From Apodemus sylvaticus (lineage: Eukaryota; Chordata; Mammalia; Rodentia; Muridae), in contig NC_067490.1 of assembly GCF_947179515.1 (NCBI RefSeq), forward strand, positions 29,322,327 through 29,386,326: DNA of 64,000 nucleotides, read 5' to 3'. Positions 1 to 11,444 of this stretch are shown one piece after another. The notes below the pieces were generated by a model. It did not search any database and had not been told where the DNA came from. It saw only the letters and a list, made by a program, of their open reading frames with translations. The first letter of the stretch is position 1. Each line of letters begins with the position of its first letter. A program made the translations under genes and the position numbers.

Positions 1-315
1 GTAAGTAAAGGTTGTATAATAAGGAATACAGTGAACTTTCATACATTGAACTAAGAAGAGAAACAGGCTTGGAACAAATCTGTAATCTAGGAAAAGCTAG
101 GTCAGATCCAAGGAAGAAGCCACCCATGTGCACTATGCTAAAGCAAAGGCCATGTGAAACTGTTGCTTGGAACTTATAATGAACTTAGAGAGTGAAGCAC
201 TGCCTTGAACTTACTATCTACAGCCTTCTGTAACTCCCCTTTGTGTAACATTTTATCTGTGAGGTAATTTTATAAAGATCTTTTGTCTAAGAAGGTATAA
301 AAAGGCTGAGAGGAA
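1..315. other. No gene seen; A/T-rich flank downstream of Lims1
   Basis: Single-copy-looking sequence before the first B1; no exon, repeat family or RNA gene was recognised. Confidence 0.5.
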
Positions 316-474
316 GCCGGGCGGTGGTGGCGCACACCTGTAATCCCAGCACTCTGAGAGGCAGAGGCAGGCGGATTTCTGAGTTTGAGGCCAGCCTGGT
401 CTACAGAGTGAGTTCCAGGACAGCCAGGGTTATACAGAGAAACCCTGTCTCAAAAAAACCAAATCCAAAAAACC

Positions 475-503
<29 letters not shown>
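316..503 (+). repeat. B1 SINE, young, with long A tail
   Basis: Starts gccgggcggtggtggcgcac, runs through the typical B1 body with ccagcctggtctacagagtg, and ends in an A-rich tail at 503. Confidence 0.95.
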
Positions 504-506
<3 letters not shown>

Positions 507-554
507 TGTGAGGAAAAGATAAAGTGTGGCTGCTGGGGCTCTGATCCACCTACC

Positions 555-689
555 AAATGTATATATGTATATACATATATGCATGCATGTGCACTTGTGA
601 AATGTATATATGTATATACATGTATGCATGCATGTGCACTTGTGAAATGTATATATGTATATACATGTATGCATGCATGTGCACTTGTG
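555..689 (+). repeat. 45-bp minisatellite, three copies
   Basis: Units begin at 555, 600 and 645, each aaatgtatatatgtatatac followed by gcatgcatgtgcacttgtg. Copies differ by one or two bases. The unit contains an 18-bp perfect palindrome in the first copy. Confidence 0.95.
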
Positions 690-724
690 AAATTGATGAT
701 ACAGATGGTTGGTCAGGCCTGGCC

Positions 725-745
725 GTGTGTGTGTGTGTGTGTGTG
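725..745 (+). repeat. (GT)n microsatellite
   Basis: An uninterrupted GT run of 21 bases. Confidence 0.9.
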
Positions 746-1390
746 CCTCATAGAATCATTATATTATCCTACAACCCACCCTGGCATCTTTATAAAAGGA
801 AAGATAAAAATAAAACAAAGAAAAATACACTCCTTTGGAGTATGGATAATACTTTTAAACTTATTAAATGCTGTTTTAGCTCACTGAAAAGCTGGCTCTG
901 GAAATGAGATTCGGCCTCATCCCTTCAGATACAAATGTGTTTGTCTCAAAGTGCCCTCCACAGTCCCTGTCCTGAGTCAGACTGGCCCCATGATTCTGTG
1001 ACAGGGAGGAGAGGACAGAACATCCCAGGAAAGGTCTATATACTGGGGTGCAGCTAAGAGGTAAACTGTTTCCAATAGAGGATACTACTGTTTATTCCAT
1101 GGTATTAAGGTGTCTCTGATAAAACTAGCTAATGGGATGTTCATATATGGAAAGGATAAAAGGGACCCTGTCGACCCTGTCTAAATCTCTCAATAAGAAC
1201 TCCAGTATCATAGGCAGCTGATTTCTGCTAGATGTCACAAGACAATTTAAATAAAAAGAAAACAAATTGTATTAACCAGAAACATACAAGGCCTAATGAT
1301 CTGACAGTATGTACACAGTAATATTAGTTTATTATGTTACCATATATATATATATAATATATAAATATTTCTTATATATATTTTACACAT

Positions 1391-1422
<32 letters not shown>

Positions 1423-2192
1423 ATTTGGATTCTTTAATTAAGATGCTGCTGCCCAATATCTTCTAAGCCAAGCAACTACCATCTTCATAACTTGCTGTGT
1501 CTGTTCAAAGCAATCACAACTGGGTTTGTTAAAATGTTAATATTCCTTTAAGGGGAGGGAGTACCATTAAACCCTTACATTGATAATCAGTCACTCCTCA
1601 AGCTAGTTACAAGCAATTAGGCCCTAATTGTATGAAGACTCAAGATTTCCTGGAGAAATGAGGGTACAGAGGCTAAAAACTAAAAAGAGGAGTCTGCAGT
1701 CACCTATGCAGCTATGGGAAAGCTGTTATGCATGCTGGGCAAAGCCCCAATAGAGACACATATTGCTTTCCTAACACCCCTTAGTCAAAAAACTTCTTAC
1801 AATAACAAATAGAATATATTTATTAATGTTATGACGCCTCCTGATATTTTAAAAGGGATACCATTTAACCGTACGCCAATGGCTTCTGTTGGGGCTGAGG
1901 CCAAAAATACTAAAAGACAAAGGCTCAAAAATTTTAACAGGGATAAATTATCTTAGTTTATAAAATCATAATTTCATGGGAGTTACTTACTGTAAATTGT
2001 TGAAACAAAGGCAATTTAAACCAAAAAAATTAATAATGATCAGCCACTTTATAAATTTTCTTAATGTTTCCAGATTACTTGTATTTGTACATACAAATGG
2101 TTGTAGTTACACTAAATACAGATGTGATTATTTACACAGATAAGACTGGAGGCAGAGATCAAGCTGTATCTCTCATTATATATTTTTTCTGT
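746..2192. other. No gene seen; A/T-rich DNA with a TA/CA microsatellite
   Basis: Contains an (AT)n/(AC)n run at 1341-1422. Nothing else was recognised. Confidence 0.5.
1341..1422 (+). repeat. Compound (TA)n-(CA)n microsatellite
   Basis: Alternating TA with interruptions, then about ten CA units. Confidence 0.9.
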
Positions 2193-2698
2193 AGCCAGGC
2201 AGTGGTGGTACAAGCATTTAATTCCATCACTCAAAAAGCAGAGGAAAGGGATGTCTTAGAATTTCTATTGATGTGAAGAGACACTATAATCCCAGAAACT
2301 CCTATAAAGGAAGACATTTAATTGAGGCTGGCCTAGTTTCAGAGGTTTAGTCCATTATGATCATGGTGGGAAACATGGCAGTATGCAAGCAGACATGGTG
2401 CTGGAGAAGGAGCTGAGAGTTCTACCATCTTGATCTGCAGCAGCAGCAGCAGCAGCAGGAAACCATGTGCCACACTGAGTACAGCCTGACCACACATGAG
2501 ACCTCAAAGCACCATCCCCCACAGTGGCACACTTCCTCCAAGGCCATGCCTATTCCAACAAGGCCACACCTCCTAATAGTGCCACTTTCCATGGGCTAAG
2601 CATTCAAACAATGAGTCTATGACACCATTCCTTGAGTTTGAGGCCAGCCTGGACTACAGAGTTAGTTCCAGGACAGCCAAGGCTATATCTTGAAAAAA
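2193..2698 (+). repeat. B1 SINE split by an LTR insertion
   Basis: The B1 5' part (agccaggcagtggtggtaca) lies at 2193-2251 and its 3' part (gagtttgaggccagcctgg to an A-rich end) at 2629-2698. The intervening sequence is the LTR listed next. Confidence 0.75.
2252..2628 (-). mobile_element. MaLR-like solo LTR inside a B1
   Basis: Begins TGTCTTAGAATTTCTATTG, the reverse of the ...CTAAGACA end seen on other LTRs in this window. A (CAG)n stretch occurs near 2439-2458. Non-coding; the right border is approximate. Confidence 0.6.
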
Positions 2699-4429
2699 CA
2701 TATGTATGTGTGTATGTGTCTTTGAAATTAAGTCTAATGCAGGTAACTCTAAAATTTATAAAATAATACTCAAAATCAGATATATTTTAAAAACTGGTGA
2801 TGAAAAAAATTGGCTATGAGAATTGGATTCTTGAGTAAAATGAGTTAAATTCACAATATACTTGCATAACAGGACAACCCCAGAATTACATACCCTTTCC
2901 CTTGGATGGGACCTAGACTCCACCAGAGAAAATTGCATGTTGGCCTCATTACAGAATAGGGATGCACGAGAAAATAAAATTTGCCTGAGTCTGCTGCTCC
3001 ACAGTCTCTAGTTGTCTAAGACAGACCAGGAAAATCTCCTCATCTCTCTATAAGAGACAAATGATTTCCCATGTCTCACATAGCAGGTGGATGGATTTTT
3101 ACCCAGTGGAGGATCTAAGATTGCACCACTTTCAATCAACAGTGAGGCAAATAGTGACTAGTCGGTTCTAAATGCCTTGCAAATAGACATGTGGGTGCTG
3201 TGAACAGAGGAGCCTCGTGCCTAAGCCTGACAGCTGGTATGAGACCTGAATGCCACTTCACTTGGCTATGCCAGACCATGCATCCAAGTAACAGTTGGTC
3301 CTTACGTTATATTTTCCTAAAACTCAATCCCATGGCTAGTTTGCTTTAATTCAGGGCAAGTGTACTTTATGACAGGAGACTGCTCAGTCACAGGTTTGAT
3401 TAAAGCACTCTGAAGTGGCCTTATATTCGTGGTGGTTTGTAATGTACTCATGATTATTTCATGGGGACGCAAAGGAAGGCCCTGGCTATGCTGTGAAGAG
3501 AGGGAAATCCAAGTGAGAGCTGGGATTCAGGTCAGTGGCAGAACGCTTACTGGATGTTAAGGTTGGAATATGGACGGTCTTCATGAGGCTCCAGTGGGTG
3601 GGGCTTAAGGGTTATAGCTCAGGACTGCAGCCAAGGCCTCCCTCTACTTCCTGATCTGCCCAGATGTGAGCAGGCAGACTCATGCTTCCCCATCATAAGA
3701 GACTCATCATCCTTTAAACTGCTTCTCATCAGGCATTTTGGTCAGTGTGCAATGAATTTGTATATCTACCAAACCCAGATCTCAAATGGGTTCCCAGAGC
3801 TGAAAAATATTTATTCTGACATCCAACACCTTCTGTGCCACTGTGGGATGTCATCTTTGGAGTAAGACAGGAAGTGCCATTGTAATCATAGCTGTTGATT
3901 ACTCGCAAGAGATCCTGAGCAGTTTCCTTACAGGAGGTGTGTGTGTGTGGGGGGGGAGGCCACTAGGCCCCCACTTGAGGAGGAGCTACTTGTTCCCTCC
4001 TATACACCCTGACCCTAGATGCACGTGATTCTGCTGTAGAGGGACATGTGAGAGGTGTTAAGAGTATGTAGGAGGAAAGGTAACTGAGGGGTGGGCTCCA
4101 TTTATGCAGCTTTGGGGGTTGTCCCAATGCTGAAGTGGTGCAGTTTTTCTATGATGCTGCTGTTTTAAAGTTATCCACATCCTTAGAAGAAGCCTTCACC
4201 CATACTGCTGGAAATTAATCCACTAAAATCACCACATCAGCAAGCTATATGTGATGGTTCTCTGTCTGGGATGAGTAACATTTATCTGTGTTGCAGGAAA
4301 AGTTAATACAAAAGGTACTAAAATTTGGCTTGTATACAACACCCAGGCCATTTTCTTTCACTTACTACCATATTATACTAAATAAATATTTGAATTTTCA
4401 AAGATAAGTCAAACTAAATGATACATAAC
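2699..4429. other. No gene seen between the split B1 and the 3' UTR
   Basis: No exon, SINE or microsatellite was recognised apart from short G-rich runs near 3945. It may hold old diverged repeats that I cannot name. Confidence 0.4.
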
Positions 4430-4457
4430 ACACTATGAATAATTTTGTATATTTATT
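4420..4457 (-). terminator. Candidate distal poly(A) site of Lims1
   Basis: On the minus strand AATAAA (4457-4452) is followed after about 20 nt by TAGTGTGTTATGTAT, a GU-rich element. This is the usual layout of a mammalian cleavage site. The inferred 3' UTR length is about 3.3 kb. Confidence 0.5.
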
Positions 4458-5469
4458 AAGCACCAAACATATATAGCAATGGTTGCTACATAAAAAGCAC
4501 AATTGCTGATATAATTTCTTACCATTAAGCTTACAATCTAAAATAAAATACAAGGATATTGTCAGCCTACATCAAAGTTTCCTTAACTTGGAATTGGCTA
4601 CTTTGGCAAATGGATGAGGCAAAATGACTTATTTTAGGCAAAGTGTTAATAAGGCTTTGAACATGACACAAAAATATTTTTGTGTATCCATTTTCCATGT
4701 TACGTTAAGGTAAGTAAGGACAAAAAGGGCACTTAGAAATGTCATAAGCACAATGAATTACTTCAGATTGTTCAAACAGAGATGTTTACTGACAAATGCC
4801 AGCCCGTGAAGCCTCACAACTAATAGGAACCAGATGAAATCCTTGACGTGGCCCCATGTAGACCGCCATCTTCTTCCGCACTAAGGGCTCTACCAACAGT
4901 GAAAAGCACCATCTCCAGATGAATAACTATCTGACTGTGAGATCAAACTTCCTGGACTATTCCTGTCTGCAGAGAAGTGAGCAGAGACAGCAGTGGGGAC
5001 GCTGGCCAAGCGATGCCACGTAAGCAAAGGCAGTCAGGCAAGGGTGCACCTCTAACGCGGACGGGAAGCACGGGCACGCCTGCCTTTCTGCTCCATACTT
5101 CCAGTGAGGTACGTAAGAACTTAGCTTCAAGACCCTAGGCTACAAATTCTATTTGCCTAAATGCATGTACAATAGTTCATAAATACTTTTAAGGTAATCA
5201 CTGCTAGTCATTCTTAGCTCACAAAGGCACACTGAAGAAATTTTGGTTCTTATTGTCAAAAGGACAAATTTAAAATGCTAAACAATACAAAAGCATGTAT
5301 ATTTTTTAATTACTTATAAATCTCTTAATTCGAAAAGAATATTAGGAAATAAAATGATTGGTTACAAGTTAGTTATCTGAAAACAGAAATGTACTCCATA
5401 ATGTGCATAACCAAGTATTTTAGAAATTCATGATTACAATCATTTAAAGGCAGAGTAACAGCATCCTGA

Positions 5470-5473
5470 GATG

Positions 5474-5506
<33 letters not shown>

Positions 5507-5690
5507 TTGTGCGCGCGCAGATGTGGAGGCCAGATATCACTCTTGGTTGTCATTCCTCAGAAGCCATCCACTTCTTTTTGTGATACAGGATTCCCTTAGA
5601 TCTGGTGCTCACTTGTGAGGCTGAGCTGGCTACCTTGGGAGTCCAGGGATCTGCCCCCTCCAAGTTCAAACTCAAGTGCTAAGGCTGGAG
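5470..5690 (-). repeat. (GT)n followed by a B4-like SINE fragment
   Basis: A GT/GC run at 5472-5519 is followed by atgtggaggccagatatcac and tcattcctcagaagccatcc, typical of a reversed B4. In the Lims1 mRNA the repeat would read as CA/CG. Confidence 0.6.
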
Positions 5691-5754
5691 TGAGTCCATT
5701 ACTGACTGAGCATTTTCCTAGGCTCCTGAGATAGTCTTTATGGCAAAACAATAC

Positions 5755-5900
5755 ACTAGTGTTTCTGTTTGAGGGGATGTTTTGGGGGGCTAGCATCTCA
5801 CACTGTAACCTAGAATTTGTCTCCAACTCATGGCAATCTTTCTGCCTCAGCCTCCCAAGTGCTGAGACTATAATGTGAGTCACTATATCCAGCAATGTTT
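5755..5900 (-). repeat. Old B1-like SINE
   Basis: Contains the reverse B1 end: gcctcagcctcccaagtgct, then gtgagtcactatatccagca. Confidence 0.6.
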
Positions 5901-6078
5901 GCAGAATAATCTTGGCAACTGAGAAAAAGAAGGTAACATGTTAGCAGCAGAAATTTTTTTTTAAAAAGTTCATACTTTTGCATAGTGAGTTTATATAAAA
6001 AGAATGGTCCAGATATTTCAAAATAAAAATATTTTATAAAATAGAACTCACTGATTTTTACTTAAAGTTGATACTCTT

Positions 6079-6244
6079 TTTTTCTTTTTTGATTTTTTTT
6101 TTTTTTTTTTTTTGAGACAGGGTTTCTCTGCAACTGGCTGTCCTGGAACTCACTCTGTAGACCAGGCTGGCCTTGAACTCAGAAATCTGCCTGCCTCTGC
6201 TTCCCAAGTGCTGGGATTAAAGGCGTGCGACACCACAGCCCGGC
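6079..6244 (-). repeat. B1 SINE in the Lims1 3' UTR with perfect target duplications
   Basis: A T-rich head and reverse B1 body ending cacagcccggc. The 17-bp sequence ttaaagttgatactctt flanks it at 6062-6078 and 6245-6261. The B1 is in the same sense as Lims1. Confidence 0.95.
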
Positions 6245-6629
6245 TTAAAGTTGATACTCTTACTACCCTCTTTCAATCTAAAAGTATCATTTATACTGTT
6301 TTACTACTTTATAGTAAATAAAACCCAGTTATGACATTTGAAATGAAAAAGCCTTCATTAAAATATGTTTTAATATATCAGCATGGTTCTAATATGAGGT
6401 CAGGAATTAACTTTCATTGGCTTCCTGAGAAAAGAATTTTTAAAGTTTATATCAGTTGTGAATGACTCTAAATTTATCAATCTCAGTCAAAATACTTATT
6501 TTGGTATTATAGGAAATACCTAGAATTCCTGATTACAGGATGCAGTTTTCTAAGGCAAGGCAAGTTAGAATATGTATGAAGCATAGATATCAGCACAAAG
6601 GTAATGTGAGATACAGTCACTCTTTCCAA

Positions 6630-6735
6630 AACAAGGTCTTACTATGCAGCCTGGTCGGCCTAGGACTCACAGAGATCTGCTGCCTTTGCCTCCAGAGCGC
6701 TGGGACTAAACCCCAGTGCCAACACACCTGGCTCA
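6630..6735 (-). repeat. Diverged B1 SINE
   Basis: Contains ggtcttactatgcagcctgg and ctccagagcgctgggactaa, ending acacctggct. Confidence 0.7.
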
Positions 6736-7239
6736 TGCTCGCTTTTCAAAGCATATATTCTAAGCTGCATAATAGTGCATTTCATGTCCCATTTGAATAG
6801 TATGTATTTTACATTACGCTTAGAAGCATAATTGTGTAATATATTTTTAAAATGCTTCATTTCCTCAATATCATGATGCATGCAGTATTTTTCCAGATAA
6901 CTGGTATTTTTGTTTTGTTTTGCTCAAAAATGTAAAAGACACATTAGTAGCTACAAGTATGTTAAGTATTTTATGAAAAAAAATCTATAAGGAGAATGAA
7001 ATAGAAAGCTAAGCGTAGTGATTTAACAAAATATGAAAAAAATCATTCTGAAATGTTTTTGCTTCTTAGTAACATGCATGTTCCTTTTACAATGCTAACT
7101 GGATAAGCACATGACTACATAGGAGCTGTTTTGGAAGTTTACTTATCTTCCCTACATAGTCTCCAGGATAGGAATGGGAAATTATTATGATAATAATAGA
7201 AAGCAAAACTTGGAGTCCTTCAACATGTGAGTCATGTAA

Positions 7240-7271
7240 CAGCTGACTCTTGAGAACAGTGGTTGTTTATT
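7240..7271 (-). terminator. Candidate proximal poly(A) site of Lims1
   Basis: A minus-strand AATAAA at 7271-7266 lies about 500 nt after the stop codon. The downstream element is weaker (TGTTACATG, then CATGTTG), so use of this site is uncertain. Confidence 0.3.
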
Positions 7272-7774
7272 ACGTTCATTAACTGTGTGTGTTGGCGTAG
7301 AGCACCGTGGCCATCCGTGGAGCTAGAGGACAACTTGTGGGAATGAGTTCTCGTTCCCGTTCCACATGACCCGCACGGACATGGTTTCAGATGCTTTCTT
7401 AAGGATTCCACTTAGTCCACTCGGACTGGCAAGCGCTTCTGTTGCTCCATAGAGCAGGGTGTTTAATTCTGAAGAGTTAAATTTATATTTTGGATGGCTT
7501 AATTAAAACTACCCTTTAACATTTTTTTTTTTTTTTGCTTTTGCTTTTTGGTTATATACTTTTAATGCCTACAGATTAATATGGCTAAAGAAATGAAAGT
7601 CCTGATTTCATCTGTGTTTTAGATAGAAATAAACATTTTCTTTGTTCCAAATGAGAACAGCAAAATGAAAAAAAACATTTTCTCTAATGCTTTGATATAG
7701 TTTTAAGCAACGGTGGATCAGGGTCAATCAAATTAAGTAACATTGATTAGAAGAGAGAAAAAAGACACCAAAAG

Positions 7775-7889
7775 TTATTTCCTTCCTAAGGTTTCAGATA
7801 GTTTCTTAAGTCTTTTCTTCAGCTCCAAAGGAAATTTCTCGTAACACTTCTTACAGACTGGCTTCATGTCAAACTCCACAAATTTATTC
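7775..7889 (-). CDS. Lims1: Lims1 standard last exon: end of LIM5, C-terminus and stop
   Basis: The exon completes K288 and reads NKFVEFDMKP, CKKCYEKFP, ending SETLGRK-stop (TAA at 7775-7777). It holds C300 and C303 of LIM5. The tail KKRLKKLSETL contains basic and leucine-rich residues of the kind proposed as overlapping nuclear import/export signals in PINCH1. The acceptor is ctttag. The 3' UTR continues toward lower coordinates. Confidence 0.97.
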
Positions 7890-8244
7890 CTAAAGGTAAT
7901 TATATATAAAAAAGAAATTAGTGGAAATGTATCCAGCACACACATGCACAATATACACACAAACATATGATAAAGTGACATAAATTCACAAAAGGACATA
8001 TAAATGAAGACACAATATAACATACTATATAAAATCTCTATGCACACGACAGTAAAGAACTGTAATTCTAATGCTAATTCTTATTATGATAAATATAAAG
8101 AGTGACTGGTATCAGTTGAAAATAAGCTTATATAATGGTTCTATACTCCTACATTTAGAACACGTGATGTTTATTAAATCTTATTCAGTGTTCCAGGAAA
8201 TCTACGGTAGATATAATTTAAGTAAGTTAATCAAATTTTAATTT

Positions 8245-8445
8245 TTAGATTTATTTATTTTTCACGTGTGAGTATTTTGTCTGCACGTGTGTACTACTTG
8301 GTGCTCATGGAGGTCAGAAGAGGATCCTCTGGGAGTAGCATTAGAGGCAGTTGTGCCATATGTGTACTTAGAATTGAATCTGGGTCCTCTGAAGGAGCAG
8401 GGAGCACTCTTAACCACTGGGCCTGCTCCTCACTCTTCTCTTCAT
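8245..8445 (-). repeat. B3 SINE
   Basis: A reversed tRNA-derived SINE: gatttatttatttttcacg at the A-rich end, then gggtcctctgaaggagcagg and cttaaccactgggcctgc. Confidence 0.8.
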
Positions 8446-8514
8446 CCCAAATAAAGTCAACCAAACTTTAAAGCCTCAGGCAATGTTTTCCTCTTCTCAG
8501 TGCCTCTTACCCCC

Positions 8515-8630
8515 TAGTTTGTTGAGACAGTCTTACTCTAGAGTCAGGTTGGCCTAGAACTCGTGGGGATTTTCCTTTCCAGTCTTCCCAGTGCTGGGAT
8601 TATAAGTGTGAACAATCATGCTTTTCACAA
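8515..8630 (-). repeat. B1 SINE fragment
   Basis: Contains tgttgagacagtcttactct and cccagtgctgggattataag. Confidence 0.7.
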
Positions 8631-8671
8631 ATAAATTTATTCAAACATTTATTTAAAACAAAGAAAAAATG

Positions 8672-8838
8672 TTTTTGTTTGTTTGTTTGTTTGTTTTTGG
8701 GTGGGAGCAGGGTTTCTGTGTAATCTTGGCTATCCAGAACTCTCTTTGTAGACTGGGCTGTCTTGAATTAACAGAGATATTCTAGCCTCTGCCTCCTGAG
8801 TGCTGGAATTAAAGCCAGCACCCCCACAATGGCTTTTA
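8672..8838 (-). repeat. B1 SINE preceded by (TTTG)n
   Basis: A TTTG run at 8674-8697 (tail of the B1), then a reverse B1 body with cagggtttctgtgtaatctt and cctgagtgctggaattaaag. Confidence 0.8.
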
Positions 8839-9339
8839 TAATGTGAGTGATGTATTTTAAATTAGGCCACTATAAGGTTTCATCTTTCCCTGTACAAATG
8901 TTTTTCATTTTGTCTAACTAAAAAAAAAATTACCTGAAATTGTTTTTTTTAAAAAAAAGAGCTTAAATCATAATAGGTTATTTTAAGTAGTGGGATAAAA
9001 AAGCTGGTTATCATTCTTGAACACTAAGGACAATGCTTAAGTATTCCTTAAGTGGTAGTTCAGTAGAGAACATGATTCCTCTTTTAAAGCTACAAGAACA
9101 CACAGTATCAATTTACTTTAATCAGCTCTGGAGACAACAACCTTAGGTAGTCTCCATCTCTATGTACTTAGAGCAGCTAATTGCAGGAGCTTAGAACTGC
9201 TGAATTCCAAACTCTGTAAGTATATAACTTTATAACCTGTTCATTTGCTGTGAGGTTTATATTTAGAAAGCATTTGTAGAATAAGCCTAGTGATACACTG
9301 TTATGGGTAACAATAATTGTTTTGAGGTCATTTTGTTTC

Positions 9340-9485
9340 TTTTTCTTTTTGAGACAGCTTCTTACTATGTAGCTCTGGCTAGCCTAGAACTCTCTATGTA
9401 GACCAGTCTGGCCTTGCACTCAGAGATCTGCCTGCCTCTGCTTCCTGTGTGCTAGATTAAAGGTGTATACTATCACATCCAGCAT
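9340..9485 (-). repeat. B1 SINE
   Basis: ttttgagacagcttcttact to aggtgtatactatcacatcc. Confidence 0.85.
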
Positions 9486-10725
9486 TGAGGTGATTTTAAA
9501 GAACAATGTTAATAATAAGAATAATTCCTACCCATTTATTTACAAATATTTTTTATACATTATGACATGTATGAGCTTGGCTTTCCATTTGTTTTTTACA
9601 AAGAAACTAATGCTGATTCAAATGTTACATGCTGCCAATTGGCAAATCAAATACTTGCAGGGCAGTTTGGTTTAAATGGTGCTAAGAGGCCCATCTAATG
9701 TGCAGGCTCAGCTCAGTTTTCCTGTAACAATGTAGCCTAGACACCTTTTCTCTGTGATCTTTAAATAGTGGTTGGAAGAGTTTTAAAGTACTTTTAAATC
9801 TATAAACTGTTCCCAGTCTTTGGTTTCTCTGCTGCCTAAAGTCAATTAACTGAGGAATTCTGGGTGTTGGATGGTTTTGGAATCATATGTATTCTGTAAC
9901 TATAACTAAACTAAGTATTTTCCCAATGTTTTCTTAGAACAAAAACTAGTTTTGGTGGCAAAAGCTTCAAATATATGATTCCTGTTTTAGAGAAACTAGT
10001 TCTCTTGTTTGAAGTTTATATTTGCCTTTTAATTCTTCAACAAAAGGAAATAAGAAAATTAAACAAAATTTCGTTTAGAGTTTAAAACACCACAAGGAAA
10101 AACATGAAATAATCATGTCAGTAATTCAACAGAATGTCCAAGACTTAAGTACATCCCATACAAAGCACTGGTAAGAGTCTGGAAACTCAAGGCAACGCAC
10201 GCACAGGCAGCGGGGAGCGAGCATGCACAGGCACTGCAGAGGACAGGCGTGCTAGCGAGCTAGAAGGTTTTGCTCAGATGGGGACATGCTCAGAGAACTC
10301 AGCACTGAGAACACACACACGCGGGTCTAAAAACACCCAACACTCACTTCCTCGGTTAAATGATTTTTAGGCACAAAGAAACCAAAGACCAGCAGCAGTT
10401 AACTGCCATAAAATACTTTACAACTGTTCCTACTACTCTTTAAAGGTTGTAGAGAAAAGGTGTCTCTGTCACACTATGACAGGAACGCTGAGCTGAGGCA
10501 GGCATGTGCGCACACACACCGCCTTTGCTAAGCTCGGATCTCATTAAGCTTTATACTTGTAAAAGACAAAAGAACTAAGTCCACAGATAAGTATCTCAAT
10601 CTCTGATGGCCACAAAAACATGCATTAAAAAAAAGAAAGAACAACAAAAAGACACATAGAAAAGAAAGGCACCTAAGAGACTAAGCACAGAGAAGCACGA
10701 GACTGGAATGGAAGGGACAGGACGT

Positions 10726-10873
10726 TTACAGACACACTGGCTTTCTCTTTCTCTGCTTCTCCTTATCCTTTGCTTCTCTCTCCCGTTTGGCAAGGCGCCT
10801 CTTAAACTCTTCTGGCATTTTCTCATAACAGTATTTGCAGACTGGCTTTAGATCAATTTCAACAAACTTATCC
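10726..10873 (-). CDS. Lims1: Lims1 alternative last exon with a basic C-terminal tail
   Basis: The exon follows a pyrimidine-rich acceptor ending caaag and reads DKFVEIDLKP, then VCKYCYEKMP, a basic charged stretch (REREAKDKEKQRKRK) and PVCL-stop. It supplies the last two LIM5 zinc ligands (CKYC), so the fold would be kept, but the tail is 11 residues longer and far more basic than the standard one. Frame and split-codon phase fit the exon at 11049, and the predicted protein has 336 residues. The similarity to the standard exon (FVE-D-KPVCK-CYEK-P-E-KRRL) points to an ancient exon duplication. It is probably a known but minor LIMS1 isoform; I could not check. No canonical AATAAA was seen within several hundred bases downstream. 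Confidence 0.85.
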
Positions 10874-11048
10874 CTTTGAGTAGAACAAAGAAGGGACAGA
10901 ACAGGAACAATTAAAGAAGAACATTTACTTTCAGAAGGACTCAAGAGAAAAAAAGAGATAGAAATCAACCCCTTCCCCTTTTAGAGACTAAATGGCATCT
11001 AAAACCTTCCGGCTTTAGCAATCACAACGAACTAGACCAAGTACTTAC

Positions 11049-11124
11049 TTGAGAGTCAGCTTGGTGTTGCAGGTGGAGCAGGCAAAGCAGCTCACACACC
11101 AGGCCTTGTTGAGCGCAGAGACCA
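11049..11124 (-). CDS. Lims1: Lims1 exon: middle of LIM5; common donor for both last exons
   Basis: The 76-nt exon encodes V264 to L287 and two bases of K288, including W271, C272, C275, C278 and C281. The acceptor is tcacag and the donor gtaag. Its phase-2 end (AA) can be completed by either of two downstream last exons that both begin with G: 10726-10873 (K-D-K-F) or 7775-7889 (K-N-K-F). Confidence 0.97.
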
Positions 11125-11229
11125 CTGTGAGGAGAGAGATCTCATCACACAGGAGCACTTTACTGTGGGACGAGGGGCTTTGCTTTCCAACCCTGAACAA
11201 CATAGATGGCTGTTCCCTAGGTACCTAGG

Positions 11230-11345
11230 GGAGGTACCTTGAGACAGAGTCCTACTGTGTAGCCCAGGCTGGACTGAACTGCTGGTCTTCCTGCTTTAGC
11301 CTCCTTAATTCTAGAATTATGCATGTGCACCATCATGCCTGATAA
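11230..11345 (-). repeat. Diverged B1 SINE
   Basis: ttgagacagagtcctactgt to gcatgtgcaccatcatgcct. Confidence 0.75.
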
Positions 11346-11444
11346 GAAGTCCCCCCCCCCACCCCCCAAAACCCCAGCCCAAAAGCTCGATGCCACTCAT
11401 GTACTTCTAACCAATTCACTTTTTATTATGGCCATCTTTTCACT

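Larger units (their letters stand above)
4430..7774 (-). other. Lims1: Probable long 3' UTR of Lims1
   Basis: The stretch follows the stop codon with no splice or coding signal. It is A/T-rich and holds a B1 with target duplications, older B1/B4 pieces and a GT repeat (read as CA in the mRNA). A more CpG-containing patch lies at about 4840-5100. The far end is set by an AATAAA (minus strand) at 4452-4457 followed by a GT-rich stretch. A shorter form could end near 7250. Confidence 0.5.
7890..10725 (-). other. Lims1: Last intron, distal part
   Basis: It lies between the alternative and standard last exons and holds three B1s and a B3. The part next to 10725, including a CpG-bearing patch at 10185-10265, would be 3' UTR if the alternative last exon is polyadenylated here. 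Confidence 0.6.

Noticed and set aside
324..907. Open frames of 116 and 187 codons rich in Cys and Tyr
   Set aside because: They run through a B1, its A tail and a 45-bp minisatellite whose period is a multiple of three; no domain, and the opposite strand is open too.
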